From an uncultured Anaerolineales bacterium (lineage in GTDB: Bacteria; Chloroflexota; Anaerolineae; Anaerolineales; Villigracilaceae), in the NCBI GenBank assembly GCA_937928015.1, contig CALFXA010000017.1, forward strand, positions 1 through 8,149: DNA of 8,149 bases, in the 5' to 3' direction. Positions 6,568 to 8,149 of the stretch are shown here, piece after piece. Position 1 is the first letter of the stretch; the number at the start of each line of letters is the position of its first letter. Made by a program: the position numbers and the translations under genes. The notes under the pieces were generated by a model, which saw only the letters and a list, made by a program, of their open reading frames with translations, was not told the origin of the DNA and did not search any database.

Positions 6568-6882
6568 TTATTTGCCACCTAGCAAAATGTATAAACCCGA
6601 AGCCCATGTAAATACCCACCAAATAATTCCAGAAATAACTGCTGACTTCCCATACGTCCCACCGACCAGCCTGGGGCTTTCTTTGCGGACAGCAACAATA
6701 ATCCCTGATATTCCTGCAACAATGAAGGCCCACGCAATAGCCTTCAACTTATAGGCACTTCCAAGCGCCACCATAATAAGCAGGCTCAAGAATACGGGTA
6801 AATATGTTAAAACCTCCTTGACAAGAACATCCATCATCGTTGTCTCTTGTCTGGCCTTTCGCAACCTCTCTCGTTTTCCCAT
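6568..6882 (-). CDS. Small predicted membrane protein, 104 aa
   Basis: I do not recognise this protein. The N-terminal 15 residues are strongly basic (MGKRERLRKARQE), suggesting a cytoplasmic N-terminus. Three hydrophobic segments follow: about 25-44 (VLTYLPVFLSLLIMVALGSAY), 47-65 (KAIAWAFIVAGISGIIVAV) and 79-101 (KSAVISGIIWWVFTWASGLYILL). ATG 6882 has a GGAG ribosome site at 6888-6891, about 5 bases upstream; a later Met-Met at residues 16-17 lacks a comparable site. It lies in an AT-richer stretch after another small membrane protein and before the pfkA regulatory region. No catalytic motif can be seen, and a function cannot be assigned. Confidence 0.7.
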   Translation of the reverse strand: MGKRERLRKARQETTMMDVLVKEVLTYLPVFLSLLIMVALGSAYKLKAIAWAFIVAGISGIIVAVRKESPRLVGGTYGKSAVISGIIWWVFTWASGLYILLGGK

Positions 6883-6958
6883 TAATTCTCCAATCTGTAA
6901 ATTCCAACAAAATACTGGCGCCTTTCAAGTTCACAGAAGGTTGTTATTGTTAAAAATC

Positions 6959-7195
6959 TCAGTTTTCCTGCTTCTTCATACTTCTGTAAAGGTAGCACAA
7001 AGGGATATACAGAAGTATGCTGAGCGCAAACCATCTGCCATGTTCTATCTGAACTCGGTCGAAAATAACAATAAATACTAAAAACAAAATGCCAGCCCAC
7101 ATGCTTAATCGCGTGATTCCGTACAGGACTTTAACCACAAAACGAAGGACTGGATGCCACTGAGACGAGCGCCATGCATTCCGAGCTGGATTCAT
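6959..7195 (-). CDS. Small predicted membrane protein, 78 aa
   Basis: I do not recognise this protein. It has a basic N-terminus (MNPARNAWRSSQWHPVLRFVVK), two hydrophobic segments at about 27-46 (TRLSMWAGILFLVFIVIF) and 54-70 (WFALSILLYIPLCYLY), and a basic tail (RSMKKQEN), so both ends are probably cytoplasmic. The frame opens further upstream at a TTG (7210), but GGAGG at 7202-7206 lies 6 bases before ATG 7195 and decides the start. It begins 30 bases after the rsmD stop on the same strand and may be co-transcribed with it. The 76-base gap to the 104-aa gene shows no clear promoter or terminator. Confidence 0.68.
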   Translation of the reverse strand: MNPARNAWRSSQWHPVLRFVVKVLYGITRLSMWAGILFLVFIVIFDRVQIEHGRWFALSILLYIPLCYLYRSMKKQEN

Positions 7196-7225
7196 AAACT
7201 GCCTCCGCAAAATAGGCTATTCTGC

Positions 7226-7810
7226 TTATACGGTCCCTGACCTGCCTGCATCAATATCCTTCCGCTCATAGAACACCAGCAGCGTCGAGCCGTATTTGCG
7301 CCGCTCGAACTCGACCAGGTACTCCAATTCGACCGACTCGTACTCCCTGGGATCGATCTGCGCGATGACCTCACAATCCTCGCCCAGCCAGCCTGGATTT
7401 TCATCCAGGCGATGAAGCGCTTGCTTCCACATATCCTTATACTGAGGCGGCGCGATATAGACGTAATCGAAGGCGCGGTCGGGCGTGCCCGCCAGCAGGC
7501 CGAAGGCATCCCCCCGCCGCACCTCCGCGCGGGACGTGAATCGACAGTGTTCGAGATTTTCCTTGATGGTCTCGACCGCCAGCCGTTCGCGGTCACTAAA
7601 ACGCACAAAACTCGCGCCGCGACTGAGAGCCTCGATGCCCACTGCGCCCGTGCCGCCGAACAAATCCCACCAGGTCGAGTCGACCACATCGCCCGCCAGG
7701 ATGTCGAACAGCGACTCCTTGGCGCGGTCGGTGATCGGCCGCGTGGTGTCGCCAGGCACAGACTTGAGCTTGCGGCCGCGCGCTTCGCCAGAAATAACGC
7801 GTAAGGTCAT
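7226..7810 (-). CDS. rsmD: 16S rRNA (guanine(966)-N2)-methyltransferase RsmD
   Basis: This SAM-dependent methyltransferase modifies G966 of 16S rRNA during 30S assembly. It has 194 aa, within the usual 180-200. The N-terminus MTLRVISGEARGRKL, then TRPITDRAKESLFDIL (23-38), is the RsmD signature. The SAM-binding loop is DLFGGTGAVGIEALSRGA (49-66), and the acidic D73 follows the second strand. The catalytic motif, normally (D/N)PP(F/Y), reads Y118-I-A120-P-P-Q-Y124, with Ala where Asp is expected. The frame is open upstream to 7879, but the conserved N-terminus, a GGGAG site about 6 bases away and the ATGA overlap with the upstream gene select ATG 7810. In many bacteria coaD follows rsmD; here small membrane proteins do. 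Confidence 0.93.
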   Translation of the reverse strand: MTLRVISGEARGRKLKSVPGDTTRPITDRAKESLFDILAGDVVDSTWWDLFGGTGAVGIEALSRGASFVRFSDRERLAVETIKENLEHCRFTSRAEVRRGDAFGLLAGTPDRAFDYVYIAPPQYKDMWKQALHRLDENPGWLGEDCEVIAQIDPREYESVELEYLVEFERRKYGSTLLVFYERKDIDAGRSGTV

Positions 7811-8149
7811 AGCGACTCCCTGCCAAATTGAGCAACCGCCTTGTAGTTTCCATGCGGAGCCAGGATGGGAACCACACAACCCGTGCTGAGGAGGAAACGT
7901 CGTCCACCTGTTTGCGCGAGCGCATCGGCGGCTTCCTTTTGGACCTCGGCCTGGTCCCGATACACGAGCGTGTCTTGTCTTAGACCGCCACAGCGCACAC
8001 CGCGGAAGGTCTTCTCCGCTTCGGAGAGCATGGGCGGGGTCTCGCGGTCATGCCAGTTGACGATCTGAAAATGGTACTCACTCAACAAGGAGAAGTGGAC
8101 GTTATGTCCATGCAGGTGCAGCATATTGCACCACAAGTCCCGCGTTGAC
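7807..8149 (-). CDS. Uroporphyrinogen decarboxylase-family protein, 5' end outside window
   Basis: Only the C-terminal 113 residues are visible; the frame stays open to the window edge. LWCNMLHLHGHN matches the late-strand His-x-(C/H)-G segment of the URO-D fold. GVRCGGLRQDTLVYRDQAEVQKEAADAL, then RRFLLSTGCVVPILAPHGNYKAVAQFGRES, matches the family's 'G..filspGC.ip..tP.eNi.a...a' ending. The superfamily includes HemE of haem synthesis and the MtaA/CmuA corrinoid methyltransferases. The visible part resembles the diverged members more than HemE, so the substrate is not assigned. Its TGA overlaps the rsmD ATG by 4 bases, implying translational coupling. There is no sign of a frameshift. Confidence 0.82.
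   Translation of the reverse strand, partial: STRDLWCNMLHLHGHNVHFSLLSEYHFQIVNWHDRETPPMLSEAEKTFRGVRCGGLRQDTLVYRDQAEVQKEAADALAQTGGRRFLLSTGCVVPILAPHGNYKAVAQFGRESL

Noticed and set aside
6509..6733. Alternative 74-codon minus-strand frame overlapping the 104-aa membrane protein gene
   Set aside because: It has no good ribosome site, has an improbable Cys-rich start, and overlaps a frame with clear membrane segments and a GGAG site.
6882..7100. 72-codon minus-strand frame between the two small membrane protein genes
   Set aside because: It overlaps most of the better supported 78-aa gene, and its aromatic/Cys-rich translation shows no membrane segment or motif. I treat it as a shadow.
7811..7879. 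Longer rsmD start with 23 extra residues
   Set aside because: The extra part is unlike RsmD, overlaps the upstream gene heavily and lacks a better ribosome site. ATG 7810 has a GGGAG site and the conserved MTLRVISG start.
1..8149. CRISPR arrays, insertion sequences, prophage or attachment sites
   Set aside because: I saw no regularly spaced repeats, transposase, terminal inverted repeats or integrase-like genes. The repeats found are single short dyads.

Overview
The window looks like the end of a contig from a high-GC bacterium, most probably a member of the Chloroflexota (Anaerolineae-like). I infer this from protein style: a GGDGS/PKTIDND phosphofructokinase, an RsmD with an APPQY active-site motif, a long-N-terminus Lon next to Hsp20, and an unrecognised two-gene pair. 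No search was possible, so the assignment is tentative. Every gene I can support lies on the minus strand, so the text below runs from high to low coordinates.

Right end (8149 to 6568): the C-terminal part of a uroporphyrinogen decarboxylase-family protein runs in from outside the window and overlaps rsmD by 4 bases (ATGA). rsmD encodes the 16S rRNA guanine-N2 methyltransferase. Thirty bases after rsmD comes an AT-richer patch with two small, unrecognised membrane proteins (78 and 104 aa). A 230-base intergenic region follows. It holds a weak possible terminator, a LacI/cre-like palindrome and a TATAAT box in front of the next gene.

Middle (6338 to 3053): pfkA (6-phosphofructokinase) ends at a convincing rho-independent terminator. 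A new unit with its own TATAAT box then starts. It consists of a 522-aa and a 144-aa protein of unknown function, translationally coupled by an ATGA overlap and each showing helix-turn-helix-like segments. This pair is the best candidate for something undescribed.

Left end (3016 to 46): tRNA-Arg(TCT) is followed by a tight cluster of thiol peroxidase (tpx), small heat-shock protein (hsp20) and ATP-dependent protease Lon. The gaps are 24 and 5 bases. Together these would remove peroxides, hold unfolded proteins and degrade damaged ones.

Lon is cut off after its AAA+ module because bases 1-45 are not genomic. They match the Illumina TruSeq index adapter (read-2 primer site, an 8-base index, and the last bases of P7). 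The left edge is therefore a sequencing or assembly artefact and not a biological gene end.
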